Assembly (NCBI RefSeq): GCF_006438725.1
Contig: NZ_RCZD01000004.1
Span: 186,001-250,000 of the forward strand
DNA from: Ewingella americana
GTDB lineage: Bacteria > Pseudomonadota > Gammaproteobacteria > Enterobacterales > Enterobacteriaceae
Reading direction: 5' to 3'
DNA: 64,000 bases
A model generated the notes under the pieces. It was not told the origin of the DNA and searched no databases. It saw nothing but the letters and a program-made list of their open reading frames with translations. Both the position numbers and the translations under genes were made by a program. This document shows, piece after piece, positions 8,135-17,977 of this stretch. Each line of letters begins with the position of its first letter. Position 1 is the stretch's first letter.

Positions 8135-9160
8135 ATGGCAACGATAAAAGATGTCGCAAAACGGGCTGGCGTTTCCACCACAACCGTGTCGCACGTCATC
8201 AATAAAACACGTTTCGTCGCCGAAGAAACTAAAGCCGCCGTGCAGACCGCGATTAAAGAGCTGCACTATTCACCCAGCGCGGTGGCACGTAGCCTTAAGG
8301 TCAACAACACAAAATCCATCGGTTTACTGGCGACCTCCAGCGAAGCGCCCTACTTTGCCGAAGTGATCGAAGCCGTTGAGAACAGTTGTTATGCCAAAGG
8401 CTACACACTGATCTTGTGTAACTCACACAACAACCTCGATAAGCAACAGGCTTATCTGGCAATGCTGGCGCAAAAGCGTGTGGATGGCTTGTTGGTGATG
8501 TGCGCAGAGTATCCCGATGCTCTGCTCGACATGCTCGAGGAGTATCGTTCAATTCCGATGGTCGTAATGGACTGGGGCGAAGCGCGCAAAAACTTTACCG
8601 ACAGCATCATCGATAATGCCTTTGAAGGCGGTTATATGGCCGGGCGCTACCTCATTGAACGGGGTCATCGCGATATCGGCGTTATCCCTGGTCAGTTGGC
8701 GCGTAATACCGGGGGGGGCCGCTTCCAGGGCTTTGTGAAAGCACTGACCGAGGCCAATATTCCACTACGCGAAGAGTGGGTAGTTCAGGGCGATTTTGAG
8801 CCTGAGTCCGGCTATCAGGCGATGCACAAAATTCTGATGCAGAAGCAGCGTCCGACGGCAGTATTCTGCGGCGGTGACGTGATGGCCATGGGTGCTATTT
8901 GTGCTGCCGATGAGATGGGCCTGCGGGTGCCTCAGGATATTTCCGTGATCGGTTATGATAATGTGCGCAACGCCCGCTATTTCTCTCCGGCACTGACCAC
9001 TATCCACCAACCCAAAGAGCGCCTGGGCGAGATGGCCTTTACTATGCTGCTGGATCGCATCATCAGTAAGCGTGAAGTGTCGCAGACTATTGAAGTCCAC
9101 CCGAAACTGATTGAGCGCCGTTCGGTGGCCGATGGTCCTTACCGCGACTATCGTCGTTAA
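8135..9160 (+). CDS. purR: HTH-type purine repressor PurR (LacI family)
   Basis: A 341-residue LacI/GalR repressor, the same length as E. coli PurR. The helix-turn-helix is at residues 2-25 ([20 protein letters not shown]) and the hinge helix at about 48-56 ([11 protein letters not shown]). The remainder is a periplasmic-binding-protein-like effector domain that binds hypoxanthine or guanine. It represses purine synthesis genes. A PurR-like box overlaps its own promoter. A terminator shared with convergent punR follows. Confidence 0.97.
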   Translation: MATIKDVAKRAGVSTTTVSHVINKTRFVAEETKAAVQTAIKELHYSPSAVARSLKVNNTKSIGLLATSSEAPYFAEVIEAVENSCYAKGYTLILCNSHNNLDKQQAYLAMLAQKRVDGLLVMCAEYPDALLDMLEEYRSIPMVVMDWGEARKNFTDSIIDNAFEGGYMAGRYLIERGHRDIGVIPGQLARNTGGGRFQGFVKALTEANIPLREEWVVQGDFEPESGYQAMHKILMQKQRPTAVFCGGDVMAMGAICAADEMGLRVPQDISVIGYDNVRNARYFSPALTTIHQPKERLGEMAFTMLLDRIISKREVSQTIEVHPKLIERRSVADGPYRDYRR

Positions 9161-9188
9161 TTCAGATACTTGCCGTTGTTGTGACCTG

Positions 9189-9217
9189 TAACGCCTGCCT
9201 GCGAGCAGGCGTTTTTA
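9189..9217. terminator. Terminator between purR and punR
   Basis: ACGCCTGC (9191-9198) and GCAGGCGT (9205-9212) form an 8-bp stem with a 6-base loop, followed by TTTT on the plus strand; it overlaps the punR stop codon. Confidence 0.85.
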
Positions 9218-10120
9218 ATTGCGTAACCACTCATGGTTCAGCGTTGGCGTATCCCCCAGATAATCCAGAAGCCATGCCAGCGCCGGAGACTGATTGCTTT
9301 GATCCCAGGTCAGGCAGCAGGCACTTTCGGGAAAAGCCGCCGCCAGTGTCAATATGTGCAGCTTTTGTTGCGCTATCCACGTTTCAACCAGATGTACCGG
9401 CATCATGCCCACGCACAGGCCTTCGCACAGGCAGTCGATCGCACAGGTCCAGTCGGGAACCACCAGACGCCGCTGATTATTCAGCGTCCAGGTGTCCCGT
9501 TTAGGCAGGTTTCGCGATGTATCTTCCAGGCACAGCGCCGGGTAAGCCCGCAGCTGTTCATCAACCAAGGGAGCGGTCAGCGCTGCCAGGGGATGATCCG
9601 GACTGACGACACAGTGCCAGTCCATAAACCCCATGTCCCGAAAACTGAAACGCCCACCGGTCGGCACAGCGCGGGTGGCACCAATGGCAACGTCAGCCCG
9701 GCCATCCACCAACGCGTCCCAGACACCGTTAAACACTTCTGAATGGATGATAAGCTCGGTATCGGGAAAGGCGCGGTAGAAGTCGGTGATCAACCGACGC
9801 GCCCGATCCGGTTTTACAATACGGTCCACCGCCACATTCAACTGCCCACGCCAGCCGTTCGCCACCTGCTGACACTGACGCCGCGTCGCCATCATTTTTT
9901 TGATAAGCAGACGGGCCTCTTCCACGAAAACTTTGCCCGCTGGTGTCAGTTCAACATCGCGATGACGTCTTTCGAACAACGGAACCGCCAGCCATTGCTC
10001 CAGTTGGCGAACGGTATAACTGATCGCTGAAGGCACGCGGTGCAACTCCTGTGCTGCTGCGCTGAAACTCCCCGTGCGGGCAACGGCATCGACTACTTCC
10101 AACGAATATTCTGACCACAT
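9215..10120 (-). CDS. punR: LysR-family activator PunR (YdhB)
   Basis: A 301-residue LysR-type regulator with the N-terminal winged HTH (residues about 5-63: TGSFSAAAQELHRVPSAISY) and a substrate-binding effector domain. In E. coli PunR activates the divergent purine-nucleoside transporter gene punC in response to adenosine-like nucleosides; the same divergent arrangement is present here. I chose the internal ATG at 10120 (protein start MWSEYSLEVVDAV) because it matches the E. coli start; the longer reading frame adds 16 residues that the family lacks. Confidence 0.93.
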   Translation of the reverse strand: MWSEYSLEVVDAVARTGSFSAAAQELHRVPSAISYTVRQLEQWLAVPLFERRHRDVELTPAGKVFVEEARLLIKKMMATRRQCQQVANGWRGQLNVAVDRIVKPDRARRLITDFYRAFPDTELIIHSEVFNGVWDALVDGRADVAIGATRAVPTGGRFSFRDMGFMDWHCVVSPDHPLAALTAPLVDEQLRAYPALCLEDTSRNLPKRDTWTLNNQRRLVVPDWTCAIDCLCEGLCVGMMPVHLVETWIAQQKLHILTLAAAFPESACCLTWDQSNQSPALAWLLDYLGDTPTLNHEWLRN

Positions 10121-10290
10121 AATTGCCGGCCTTTTTTTGCTTTCAATTATTTTGATATAAGAGCGCAAATATTAGCGTTTCACAAGCGGTTAGCCAACCC
10201 CTTACACTTCGCACCTGACACTTTCTGCACGTTATGCCGCTGTAGATTCATTTTTCATATAACTAACATCGCCAGTAAAAAGAGAAAATC

Positions 10291-11493
10291 ATGAAACCCT
10301 CCTTTGGATTTATGCTCTACCTCGCCGGGTTGAGTATGCTCGGCTTTTTAGCCACCGATATGTACCTCCCTGCTTTCAGTACCATGCAAACCAGCCTGTC
10401 GACCACGCCAGGCCTAATCAGCGCCAGTTTGAGTATCTTCCTCGGTGGTTTTGCCATTGGCCAGCTGCTGTGGGGACCGCTGTCAGACAAACTCGGGCGC
10501 AGGCCAGTGCTTATCGCTGGTCTGACACTTTTCGTACTTGGTTGTCTGGGCATGTTATGGGTGCAGAACATTTATTTGCTGCTGGGGCTGCGCTTTGTGC
10601 AGGCCATCGGCGTCTGTGCGGCAGCTGTCAGCTGGCAGGCCCTGGTGGTCGATCGCTACCCGGCTGACGTCGCCAAGCGCACATTTGCCACTATCATGCC
10701 GCTGGTGGCGTTATCCCCCGCTCTCGCTCCGCTGTTGGGTGCGTGGGTACTGAATCACTTCGATTGGGAAGCTATTTTTGCCTTGCTGCTGATGGTTGGC
10801 GTCATGCTATTGGTGTTCTCTTTCCGTATTCAGGAAAGCAAAAAATCCTCCGACAACCTGAAAGCCGACAAAATTGGCTTTTTCAAATTGCTGACCTCCC
10901 CGGTGTTTAGTGGAAATGTGCTGATTTATGCTGCCTGCTCCGCCGGATTCTTCGCTTGGCTGACCGGTTCACCTTTTATTCTCAGTGACATGGGTTATAC
11001 ACCGGGTGTTATCGGCCTGAGCTATGTCCCGCAGACCATCGCTTTCCTGGTGGGAGGGTTTGGCTGTCGCGTATTGATCAGTAAAATCGACGGTAACCGC
11101 ATCCTGCCTTGGTTACTGGCCGGTTATGCGCTGAGCGTCGTGGCACTTTATTTGGTCGCTACGCTGACCGATGCCACACTGAGCACTTTGCTGATCCCGT
11201 TCTGTTTAATGGCGTTGGTGAACGGTGCCTGCTACCCAATTGTGGTCGCCAATGCACTAATGCCATTTCCTGCCAATACAGGGAAGGCCGCTGCGTTGCA
11301 AAATACACTACAATTAGGTTTGTGCTTTTTCGCCAGCCTGCTGGTCTCCGCATTTATTGCCCAGCCGTTACTGGCAACTGTCACGGTGATGTTGGGAACG
11401 CTGGCACTGGTCGCGCTGGGTTTTGTGATGGTGAAAAAGAGTACAAAACAGGCTGATGAAATAAAAGTCGCGAGAAAAGAGGAAATGGCATAA
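10291..11493 (+). CDS. punC: MFS purine nucleoside transporter PunC (YdhC)
   Basis: A 400-residue major facilitator protein of the drug:H+ antiporter-1 (Bcr/CflA) type with 12 predicted membrane spans. The first loop carries the signature [15 protein letters not shown] (residues about 60-75), and motif-C-like glycine/proline-rich text follows in span 5. E. coli PunC imports purine nucleosides such as adenosine and inosine and was earlier annotated as a drug exporter. The gene is divergent from its activator punR with 170 bp between the starts. The C-terminal tail is charged and lysine-rich. Confidence 0.93.
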   Translation: MKPSFGFMLYLAGLSMLGFLATDMYLPAFSTMQTSLSTTPGLISASLSIFLGGFAIGQLLWGPLSDKLGRRPVLIAGLTLFVLGCLGMLWVQNIYLLLGLRFVQAIGVCAAAVSWQALVVDRYPADVAKRTFATIMPLVALSPALAPLLGAWVLNHFDWEAIFALLLMVGVMLLVFSFRIQESKKSSDNLKADKIGFFKLLTSPVFSGNVLIYAACSAGFFAWLTGSPFILSDMGYTPGVIGLSYVPQTIAFLVGGFGCRVLISKIDGNRILPWLLAGYALSVVALYLVATLTDATLSTLLIPFCLMALVNGACYPIVVANALMPFPANTGKAAALQNTLQLGLCFFASLLVSAFIAQPLLATVTVMLGTLALVALGFVMVKKSTKQADEIKVARKEEMA

Positions 11494-11531
11494 GGCGCCG
11501 CAATACTTGCTAACTGAATGTCATAATTACC

Positions 11532-11550
11532 TTAAGTGACAGTCACTTAA
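11532..11550. promoter_or_regulatory. Perfect 19-bp palindrome upstream of cfa
   Basis: TTAAGTGACAGTCACTTAA has 9-bp arms and a single central base. The one-base spacer makes it a poor RNA hairpin and a good protein operator; no T run follows. It lies 38 bp after punC and about 320 bp before cfa. I do not recognise the cognate regulator. Confidence 0.5.
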
Positions 11551-11867
11551 TGAATATACTCGCCGCGTGTGATTTGTTATTGAGAATGACCGCCGGCGAG
11601 TTTATACTCAACCTAACCTTGTAAAATAACATTTATACAAAGTATTTATTACAACTAACTTTCTGGCGCGGGCACTGCGTCACGTTTTATAAAAAGGATT
11701 TTTTCACCCCATACCACTTCGGTTACGGGTGTTCTTCTAATTTCCTCTGTTCATAGTCGCATATCAGACAAGGCGGATTAACCGTCTGTTCTCATAATGA
11801 CCTGCATAAATTGCCTTGGCTTTTCCCAGCAGGTTAATAAGTCAGAAGAGAAAGTGATGGAGAAGCT
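11551..11867 (+). other. cfa upstream/leader region
   Basis: This gene-free stretch leads to cfa. It holds a second inverted repeat, CTCGCCG (11559-11565) with CGGCGAG (11594-11600), spaced by 28 bases. In E. coli cfa has two promoters and a long leader that small RNAs target; the length here allows the same, but I could not identify the promoters with confidence. Confidence 0.4.
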
Positions 11868-13019
11868 ATGAGTTCATCGTGTATAGAAGATGTAAGTATT
11901 CAGGACAATCAGTGGTATCGCATCGTCACTGAAATGTTGGGAATGGCCGATGTCCAGATCAACGGTAGCCGCCCTTTCGACATCAAAGTAAAAAACCCTG
12001 ATTTCTTTAAACGTGTTTTGCAGGAAGGCTCCCTGGGCCTCGGTGAAAGTTACATGGACGGCTGGTGGGAATGTGAACGACTGGATATTTTCTTCCAGCG
12101 CGTTCTCAATGCCGGTCTCGAAAGCAAGCTCCCGCGACATTTTAAAGACACACTCCGCATTGCCGCCGCACGGCTGACCAATCTACAATCCAAAAAGCGC
12201 GCCTGGATTGTGGGCAAAGAGCATTATGACTTAGGCAATGATCTGTTCAGTCTGATGCTTGACCCTTATATGCAATATTCCTGCGGTTACTGGAAAGAGG
12301 CCACCACGCTCGAGCAGGCTCAGGAAGCAAAATTAAAAATGATTTGCGATAAGCTGCAATTAAAACCCGGTCTGCGTTTGCTGGATATCGGTTGCGGCTG
12401 GGGGGGCCTGTCAGAGTATGCCGCGAAATATTACGGCGTGAGCGTCGTCGGTGTGACGATTTCAGCTGAACAGCAGAAAATGGCACAGGAACGCTGTAAA
12501 GATCTCGACGTGACCATTTTGCTCAAAGATTATCGCGATCTGAATGACCAGTTCGACCGTATTGTCTCGGTTGGGATGTTCGAACATGTGGGTCCGAAGA
12601 ACTATCAGACTTACTTTGATGTGGTTAAACGCAATATCAAACCGGATGGATTATTCCTCCTGCACACTATTGGCTCGAATAAATCTGACCTGAGTGTCGA
12701 TCCCTGGATTGATAAATACATTTTCCCGAATGGCTGTTTACCTTCCATTAAGCAGATAGCGCAAACCACAGAGTTACTGTTTGTCATGGAAGACTGGCAT
12801 AACATTGGGGCAGACTACGACCGCACCCTGATGGCCTGGCTGGAGCGATTCTTGCAGGCATGGCCGTCGCTGGCGGATAAGTACTCCGATCGTTTCGAAC
12901 GTATGTTTACTTACTATTTGAATGCCTGTGCCGGCGCTTTCCGGGCACGTGATATTCAACTGTGGCAGGTTCTGCTGAGTCCGCAGGGTGTTGAAGGGGG
13001 AATTCGCGTACCGCGTTAA
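11868..13019 (+). CDS. cfa: Cyclopropane-fatty-acyl-phospholipid synthase
   Basis: A 383-residue SAM-dependent methyltransferase that adds a methylene bridge to cis-unsaturated acyl chains of membrane phospholipids, mostly on entry to stationary phase or in acid. The SAM motif LLDIGCGWGGL lies at about residues 170-180; the N-terminal lipid-binding region and the C-terminal YYLNACAGAFRARDIQLWQ segment, with the conserved Cys, match the family. Length is the same as in E. coli. The stop codon is followed by a terminator shared with convergent ribC. Confidence 0.97.
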   Translation: MSSSCIEDVSIQDNQWYRIVTEMLGMADVQINGSRPFDIKVKNPDFFKRVLQEGSLGLGESYMDGWWECERLDIFFQRVLNAGLESKLPRHFKDTLRIAAARLTNLQSKKRAWIVGKEHYDLGNDLFSLMLDPYMQYSCGYWKEATTLEQAQEAKLKMICDKLQLKPGLRLLDIGCGWGGLSEYAAKYYGVSVVGVTISAEQQKMAQERCKDLDVTILLKDYRDLNDQFDRIVSVGMFEHVGPKNYQTYFDVVKRNIKPDGLFLLHTIGSNKSDLSVDPWIDKYIFPNGCLPSIKQIAQTTELLFVMEDWHNIGADYDRTLMAWLERFLQAWPSLADKYSDRFERMFTYYLNACAGAFRARDIQLWQVLLSPQGVEGGIRVPR

Positions 13020-13040
13020 TCCTTCCAGGCCCCCACCATT

Positions 13041-13073
13041 AAAAAAGCCGGACAGTCACCTGCCCGGCTTTTT
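13041..13073. terminator. Bidirectional terminator between cfa and ribC
   Basis: AAGCCGG (13045-13051) and CCGGCTT (13064-13070) form the stem, with an A run on one side and a T run on the other. Confidence 0.9.
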
Positions 13074-13078
13074 GTCTT

Positions 13079-13744
13079 CTATTTTTGGTGAGTGCCTTGC
13101 TGCTCAACCATCGCTTGCGCTGTGGCTATAACCGCTTCACGGCTGGCTAATACGCGCTCGACCGTATCGACAATGGCCTGCGTCTGCGGGTCAATTTCAA
13201 TATTAATTTTATCACCTAAACGTTTAGCACCTAGTGTTGTGCGCTGTAACGTTTCAGGAATTAAATGCACACAGAAACGGGTTTTTGTTACTTCACCGAC
13301 CGTCAGGCTAATTCCGTCGATTCCAATGAAACCTTTATGTAATACATATTTCATTAAATCTTCATGCGGCATACGGAACCAGATCTGACGGTTATTCTCG
13401 GAGGTGAGAATTTTCGCCACTTCCGCCGTACAGATGATATGGCCTGACATTAAATGGCCGCCAATTTCGTCATCGAAACGGGCGGCACGCTCCAAATTCA
13501 CCTGGGAACCGGGCAGTAAATCGCCCAGATTGGTCAGACGAAGGGTCTCTTTCACCAGATCGAAACTGACTAAATCACCGTTCACCTCGGTGACTGTCAG
13601 ACAGCATCCGTTGTGCGCCACCGAGGCGCCGAGCGCCAGGTTATCAAGCATGTGCGCTGGCATCTGCACAACGTGGGTACGAAAATTAGGTTTCTCATCA
13701 ATGGACACTAACGTTCCTGTGCCCTGAACAATACCGGTAAACAT
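13079..13744 (-). CDS. ribC: Riboflavin synthase (alpha chain)
   Basis: A 221-residue riboflavin synthase, which dismutates two molecules of 6,7-dimethyl-8-ribityllumazine into riboflavin and a pyrimidinedione. It shows two tandem lumazine-binding barrels (about 1-97 and 98-195), the diagnostic N-terminus [10 protein letters not shown], the conserved NGCCLTV in repeat 1 and DGISLTV in repeat 2, and a C-terminal trimerisation helix. It is also called ribE in some annotations. It is divergent from mdtK, as in E. coli. Confidence 0.96.
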   Translation of the reverse strand: MFTGIVQGTGTLVSIDEKPNFRTHVVQMPAHMLDNLALGASVAHNGCCLTVTEVNGDLVSFDLVKETLRLTNLGDLLPGSQVNLERAARFDDEIGGHLMSGHIICTAEVAKILTSENNRQIWFRMPHEDLMKYVLHKGFIGIDGISLTVGEVTKTRFCVHLIPETLQRTTLGAKRLGDKINIEIDPQTQAIVDTVERVLASREAVIATAQAMVEQQGTHQK

Positions 13745-13904
13745 AGGCCAAGCCTCATTAATTTTTATGCAGTTAAATCATCGGCAATACATTGCGTTTC
13801 TGCCTGCCAGTTTGCCGCAGATTTGATAGAAAGCCAAATCAATGAGGGCAAAATATCAACAACTGAAAACAAGCCAATATGTAACTCGTCGTTAACAGCT
13901 TTGA

Positions 13905-13932
13905 TTGCTTATAACGTCTGACGATGTACAAT
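13905..13932 (+). promoter_or_regulatory. Candidate mdtK promoter
   Basis: TTGCTT (13905-13910) and TACAAT (13927-13932) are spaced by 16 bp. Transcription would begin near 13939, which places an ATG at 13924 outside the transcript and supports the downstream GTG as the start of mdtK. Confidence 0.45.
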
Positions 13933-13957
13933 CTTCGGGTTATTTTCCGCTATTTTA

Positions 13958-13984
13958 GCGTCACGCTTTGCGTGGCGTTTTTTA
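13958..13984 (+). terminator. Terminator-like hairpin in the mdtK leader (candidate attenuator)
   Basis: GCGTCACGC and GCGTGGCGT pair over 9 bp (two G-T wobbles) around a TTT loop and are followed by TTTTTT. This is a good intrinsic terminator lying only 23 bases before the mdtK GTG start, inside the presumed leader and not after any gene on this strand. Confidence 0.75.
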
Positions 13985-14007
13985 TTCAAAACAAAAAAGG
14001 TGTGTGC

Positions 14008-15381
14008 GTGCAGAAGTACCTTACAGAAGCGCGTGTGTTATTAGCTCTCGCGATCCCCGTTATCCTTGCTCAAATTGCGCAAACTTCAATGGGCGTGGTC
14101 GATACGATTATGGCAGGCAGCGTCAGTGCCACAGACATGGCGGCTGTAGCCGTTGGAACCTCAATTTGGTTACCAGCCATCTTGTTTGGGCACGGACTTT
14201 TGTTGGCTCTGACCCCCACGGTGGCGCAGCTTAACGGCGCTGGCCGGCGTGACAAAATCGCCCATCAAATCCAGCAGGGTTTCTGGCTGGCTTCCGGCGT
14301 TTCAGTCATTATTATTGTCGTGCTGTATCACTGCGACCAAATTATCGGGCTGATGCACAATATTGACCCGCTGCTTAAAGCCAAAGCGATCGGATATCTG
14401 CATGCCATCATGTGGGGTGCTCCCGGCTATCTGTTCTTCCAGGTTTTACGTGTCCAGTGTGAGGGCTTGTCTAAAACCAAACCGGGTATGGTGTTTGGCT
14501 TTATCGGCCTGCTGGTGAACATTCCGGTTAACTATATCTTCATCTACGGCAAGTTTGGCGCACCTGCGCTGGGAGGCGTAGGGTGCGGGGTCGCCACTGG
14601 CACAGTCTATTGGGTAATGTTCCTGATGATGCGTTTCTATGTGAAACGTGCTTACTTTATGAAAGACATCATTGCACCCACCCGATTTGCCAAACCCGAC
14701 TGGGTGACGTTAAAACGCTTGACCAGTTTAGGTCTACCTATCGGTCTGGCGCTGTTTTTCGAAGTCACACTGTTTGCAATCGTTGCGCTCTTGGTTTCGC
14801 CTTTAGGCATTGTGGCGGTTGCCAGTCATCAGATAGCCTTAAGCCTCGGTTCGATAATGTTTGTGATCCCATTGTCATTAGGAATGGCAAGCACCATTCG
14901 TGTTGGTTCACGCCTTGGTGAGTCGTCAATCGAAGGCGCCAAAGTTGCAGCGTATACCAGTATTTTTACCGGTATCGTTATCGCCTGCATCAGTGCATCG
15001 CTCTCCGTTACATTCCGCGCGCAAATTGCAGGGTTATATAATGACAGCCCTGAAGTTATCACGCTGGCTTCAAGCCTGATGTTACTGGCCGCGGTTTACC
15101 AAATTTCCGACGCCATACAAGTGGTTGGCACCGGGGTATTACGTGGATATAAAGATACGCGTTCCATCTTCTATATTACGTTTGTGGCTTATTGGGTCCT
15201 GGGTTTACCGGTAGGTTATACATTGGGGCTAACCGATTATATTGTGCCGGCGATGGGCCCAAGCGGTTTCTGGTGGGGCTTTATTCTTGGTCTGACCTTT
15301 GCAGCAGCGATGGTGACTCTGCGTATACGGTGGATCCAGAAACAACCTTCGTTCACGATTTTGGATAACGCAGGCCGTTAA
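14008..15381 (+). CDS. mdtK: MATE-family multidrug exporter MdtK (NorM type)
   Basis: A 457-residue MATE cation-coupled exporter with 12 membrane spans; the E. coli homologue exports norfloxacin, acriflavine and other compounds. Typical text includes [19 protein letters not shown] in span 1 and the internally repeated second half starting at about residue 235. I chose the GTG at 14008 (protein start [12 protein letters not shown]), which gives exactly the E. coli length and has AAAGG upstream; the in-frame ATG at 13924 adds 28 residues, overlaps the leader hairpin and has no ribosome-binding site. Confidence 0.95.
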   Translation: MQKYLTEARVLLALAIPVILAQIAQTSMGVVDTIMAGSVSATDMAAVAVGTSIWLPAILFGHGLLLALTPTVAQLNGAGRRDKIAHQIQQGFWLASGVSVIIIVVLYHCDQIIGLMHNIDPLLKAKAIGYLHAIMWGAPGYLFFQVLRVQCEGLSKTKPGMVFGFIGLLVNIPVNYIFIYGKFGAPALGGVGCGVATGTVYWVMFLMMRFYVKRAYFMKDIIAPTRFAKPDWVTLKRLTSLGLPIGLALFFEVTLFAIVALLVSPLGIVAVASHQIALSLGSIMFVIPLSLGMASTIRVGSRLGESSIEGAKVAAYTSIFTGIVIACISASLSVTFRAQIAGLYNDSPEVITLASSLMLLAAVYQISDAIQVVGTGVLRGYKDTRSIFYITFVAYWVLGLPVGYTLGLTDYIVPAMGPSGFWWGFILGLTFAAAMVTLRIRWIQKQPSFTILDNAGR

Positions 15382-15510
15382 TCTCGCTATTCGCCGTCAG
15401 AACTCTTTATCTGGCGGCGGACGACTCAAGCATTAATGTTCAAAAAATCAACGCAGTGAACATTCACGCACCACTCAGTCACAATTTAATGACGAAATGT
15501 TTATTTTCCC

Positions 15511-15539
15511 TTGCCAGCCATCGGGTAGGTCGCTAATAT
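15511..15539 (+). promoter_or_regulatory. Promoter of the valV-valW tRNA operon
   Basis: TTGCCA (15511-15516) and TAATAT (15534-15539) are spaced by 17 bp and followed by a GC-rich discriminator (TCGTCCCCGC), as is usual for stable-RNA promoters under stringent control. Confidence 0.75.
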
Positions 15540-15575
15540 TCGTCCCCGCTGCCGCACTGGCAGGCAGAAAAAGAT

Positions 15576-15652
15576 GCGTCCGTAGCTCAGTTGGTTAGAG
15601 CACCACCTTGACATGGTGGGGGTCGATGGTTCGAGTCCATTCGGACGCACCA
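15576..15652 (+). tRNA. valV: tRNA-Val(GAC)
   Basis: A 77-nt cloverleaf: acceptor GCGTCCG/CGGACGC, D arm with AGCTCAGTTGGTTAGAG, anticodon stem CCACC/GGTGG with loop TTGACAT (anticodon GAC at 15610-15612), T arm with GGTTCGAGTCC, and encoded CCA. It is the first of two identical copies, located between mdtK and pykF as valV-valW in E. coli. Confidence 0.98.
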
Positions 15653-15693
15653 AGCTTCTGCACCCGATTTACCGAGTACATTTCATCCGATGT

Positions 15694-15770
15694 GCGTCCG
15701 TAGCTCAGTTGGTTAGAGCACCACCTTGACATGGTGGGGGTCGATGGTTCGAGTCCATTCGGACGCACCA
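15694..15770 (+). tRNA. valW: tRNA-Val(GAC), second copy
   Basis: This copy is identical in sequence over 77 nt to the copy 41 bp upstream, with anticodon GAC at 15728-15730 and encoded CCA. The two are probably cut from one precursor. Confidence 0.98.
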
Positions 15771-15985
15771 GATGAAACAGACCAACACTCCTACATTTTT
15801 CCACACCAAACGCCCCTGATTTCAAACTTCTTCGTACTCTGTCCATTTTCAGTGCTCAACGCCTGTTGTTTAGATATTCATCTACCCTCTTTAACATCGC
15901 TTACGTCGTGACTGCCCATTTTGGTCATTTGCGCAACGAACACCAGGCAGATGCCATAAGCTTGCGCAGCATCATGTTTTTTATT

Positions 15986-16013
15986 TTGTTTCCCGCCGCT
16001 TAGCCCTTATAAT
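15986..16013 (+). promoter_or_regulatory. pykF promoter
   Basis: TTGTTT (15986-15991) and a consensus TATAAT (16008-16013) are spaced by 16 bp. Transcription would start near 16020, giving a leader of about 250 nt. The remainder of the 500-bp gap between valW and pykF shows no gene; a 77-codon open frame there lacks support. Confidence 0.65.
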
Positions 16014-16088
16014 ACGCATCGTCTCTTCGATTGAATGGTCTCAGCCCCTTGATCTGTCGATATCGCCTTATAAAAGCATTACCTCACC

Positions 16089-16100
16089 CGAAACGATTAA
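16089..16100 (+). promoter_or_regulatory. Cra (FruR)-like site before pykF
   Basis: CGAAACGATTAA matches 11 of 12 positions of the Cra core TGAAWCGNTTMA. Cra represses pykF in E. coli. Here the site would lie about 70-80 bp downstream of the promoter given above, or at another promoter closer to the gene. Confidence 0.6.
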
Positions 16101-16271
16101 CCATCGGACAGATCGCCACGTCTTGGCTGAACTTTACACACCATTTATTCTCCAGTCGCCTACGCTTAATAGTGATTTGTAACAATCCAGAAGCAACCAA
16201 ATTCCTCGCGGGCAGCAGCGCTGTCAGTCGAACTCATTTCCAATCCATCACAACTTGTAGATAAAATCGTC

Positions 16272-17684
16272 ATGAAAAAGACCAAAATTGTTTGTACCAT
16301 CGGACCGAAAACTGAATCCGAAGAAATGCTGACCAAACTGCTTGATGCAGGCATGAACGTAATGCGTTTGAACTTCTCTCACGGCGATTACGAAGAACAC
16401 GGCCAGCGCATCAAGAATATCCGTAATGTCATGGCTAAAACCGGTCATAAAGCAGGCATCCTGCTGGACACCAAAGGCCCTGAAATTCGCACCATGAAAC
16501 TGGAAGGCGGCGTAGACGCTTCTCTCGTTGCTGGGCAAAATTATACTTTCACCACCGACCAGTCAGTTATTGGTAACACTCAACGTGTTGCTGTGACCTA
16601 TGCTGGCTTCGCTGCCGATCTGAAAATTGGCAACACCATTCTGGTTGATGACGGCCTGATTGGGATGGAAGTTATCGAAGTTTCAGAAACTGAAGTTACC
16701 TGTAAAGTTCTGAACAACGGTGACCTCGGCGAAAACAAAGGCGTTAACCTGCCTGGCGTGTCTATCGCTCTGCCAGCACTGGCTGAAAAAGATAAACGTG
16801 ACCTGATCTTCGGTTGTGAACAAGGCGTTGACTTCGTTGCGGCGTCCTTCATCCGTAAACGTTCTGACGTACTGGAAATCCGTGAGCATCTGAAAGCACA
16901 CGGCGGCGAACATATTCAGATCATCTCTAAAATTGAGAACCAGGAAGGCCTGAATAACTTCGATGAAATCCTCGAAGCTTCTGACGGCATCATGGTTGCC
17001 CGTGGTGACTTAGGCGTTGAGATCCCGGTTGAAGAAGTGATCTTCGCGCAGAAGATGATGATCGAGAAATGTAACCGTGCACGTAAAGTCGTGATTACTG
17101 CGACCCAAATGCTCGATTCCATGATCAAAAACCCACGCCCTACCCGTGCTGAAGCTGGTGACGTTGCTAACGCCATCATCGATGGTACTGACGCCGTCAT
17201 GCTGTCAGGCGAAAGTGCTAAAGGTAAATATCCGCTGGAAGCGGTGACCATCATGGCCACCATCTGTGCGCGTACTGACCGTGTTATGCAAAGCCGTATC
17301 GATGGCCAGAATGACAACCGTAAACTGCGCATCACTGAAGCTGTGTGTCGCGGTGCTGTAGAAACTGCTGAGAAACTGGATGCTCCACTGATTGTGGTTG
17401 CGACCAGCGGTGGTAAATCAGCCAAAGCCGTACGTAAATACTTCCCACATGCCACCATTCTGGCTCTGACCACCAACGAAGTGACCGCGCGTCAGTTGAT
17501 CCTGACTAAAGGCGTGATCACTCAGTTGGTCAAAGAAATCGCGTCTACCGACGACTTCTACCGCATTGGTAAAGAAGCTGCTCTGGAGAGTGGTTTAGCC
17601 CAAAAAGGCGACGTTGTGGTGATGGTTTCTGGTGCTCTGGTACAAAGCGGCACGACTAATACTGCATCGGTACACGTTGTTTAA
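16272..17684 (+). CDS. pykF: Pyruvate kinase I (fructose-1,6-bisphosphate-activated)
   Basis: A 470-residue pyruvate kinase, the final ATP-yielding step of glycolysis (PEP + ADP to pyruvate + ATP). The N-terminus [16 protein letters not shown], the catalytic Lys in ISKIENQEG (near 220), the metal-binding [11 protein letters not shown] (near 241-250) and the C-terminal allosteric domain with [17 protein letters not shown] are all intact. Length and position before lpp match E. coli PykF. It opposes ppsA, also in this window. A terminator follows. Confidence 0.98.
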   Translation: MKKTKIVCTIGPKTESEEMLTKLLDAGMNVMRLNFSHGDYEEHGQRIKNIRNVMAKTGHKAGILLDTKGPEIRTMKLEGGVDASLVAGQNYTFTTDQSVIGNTQRVAVTYAGFAADLKIGNTILVDDGLIGMEVIEVSETEVTCKVLNNGDLGENKGVNLPGVSIALPALAEKDKRDLIFGCEQGVDFVAASFIRKRSDVLEIREHLKAHGGEHIQIISKIENQEGLNNFDEILEASDGIMVARGDLGVEIPVEEVIFAQKMMIEKCNRARKVVITATQMLDSMIKNPRPTRAEAGDVANAIIDGTDAVMLSGESAKGKYPLEAVTIMATICARTDRVMQSRIDGQNDNRKLRITEAVCRGAVETAEKLDAPLIVVATSGGKSAKAVRKYFPHATILALTTNEVTARQLILTKGVITQLVKEIASTDDFYRIGKEAALESGLAQKGDVVVMVSGALVQSGTTNTASVHVV

Positions 17685-17708
17685 TTAAAACGTGACATCG
17701 TTTAAAGA

Positions 17709-17736
17709 CAAAACGCCGCGCTATGCGGCGTTTTTT
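17709..17736 (+). terminator. Rho-independent terminator after pykF
   Basis: AACGCCGC (17712-17719) and GCGGCGTT (17725-17732) form an 8-bp stem followed by a T run. Confidence 0.93.
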
Positions 17737-17904
17737 ATGGTCGCGTTTTGAAAAATTTCGAAATAACAAGCAGAATTGCTAACAAATAAATGGGACAAGT
17801 CTCATGGAATCCAGCTGTTTTCGAAGCATTTTTTAACTTTTTCGCAAAAAAAGATGCTTCTTTGAGCGAACGATCAAAATAAAGCGATTGCGAGCAAAAA
17901 TTTA

Positions 17905-17933
17905 TTCTCATTAGAAAAAGGTTTGTGTAATAC
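17905..17933 (+). promoter_or_regulatory. lpp promoter
   Basis: TTCTCA (17905-17910), a 17-bp spacer and TAATAC (17928-17933), followed by a 5' leader (from about 17940) that closely resembles the E. coli lpp promoter and leader, including the TCTAGAGGG ribosome-binding site. The upstream flank is very AT-rich, as in E. coli. Confidence 0.85.
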
Positions 17934-17977
17934 TTGTAACGCTACATGGAGATTAACTTAATCTAGAGGGTTTTATA

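Noticed and set aside
13924-14007. In-frame ATG extension of mdtK by 28 codons
   Set aside because: No ribosome-binding site, the ATG lies upstream of the likely transcription start, the extension spans a terminator hairpin, and the GTG start gives the family length.
15694-15770. Possible phage attachment site formed by the duplicated tRNA-Val
   Set aside because: The two copies are complete functional tRNAs in the known valV-valW arrangement, with no integrase or foreign DNA between or after them.
16031-16264. 77-codon frame in the pykF leader
   Set aside because: It starts just after the pykF promoter but lacks a ribosome-binding site, and it covers the Cra-like site.
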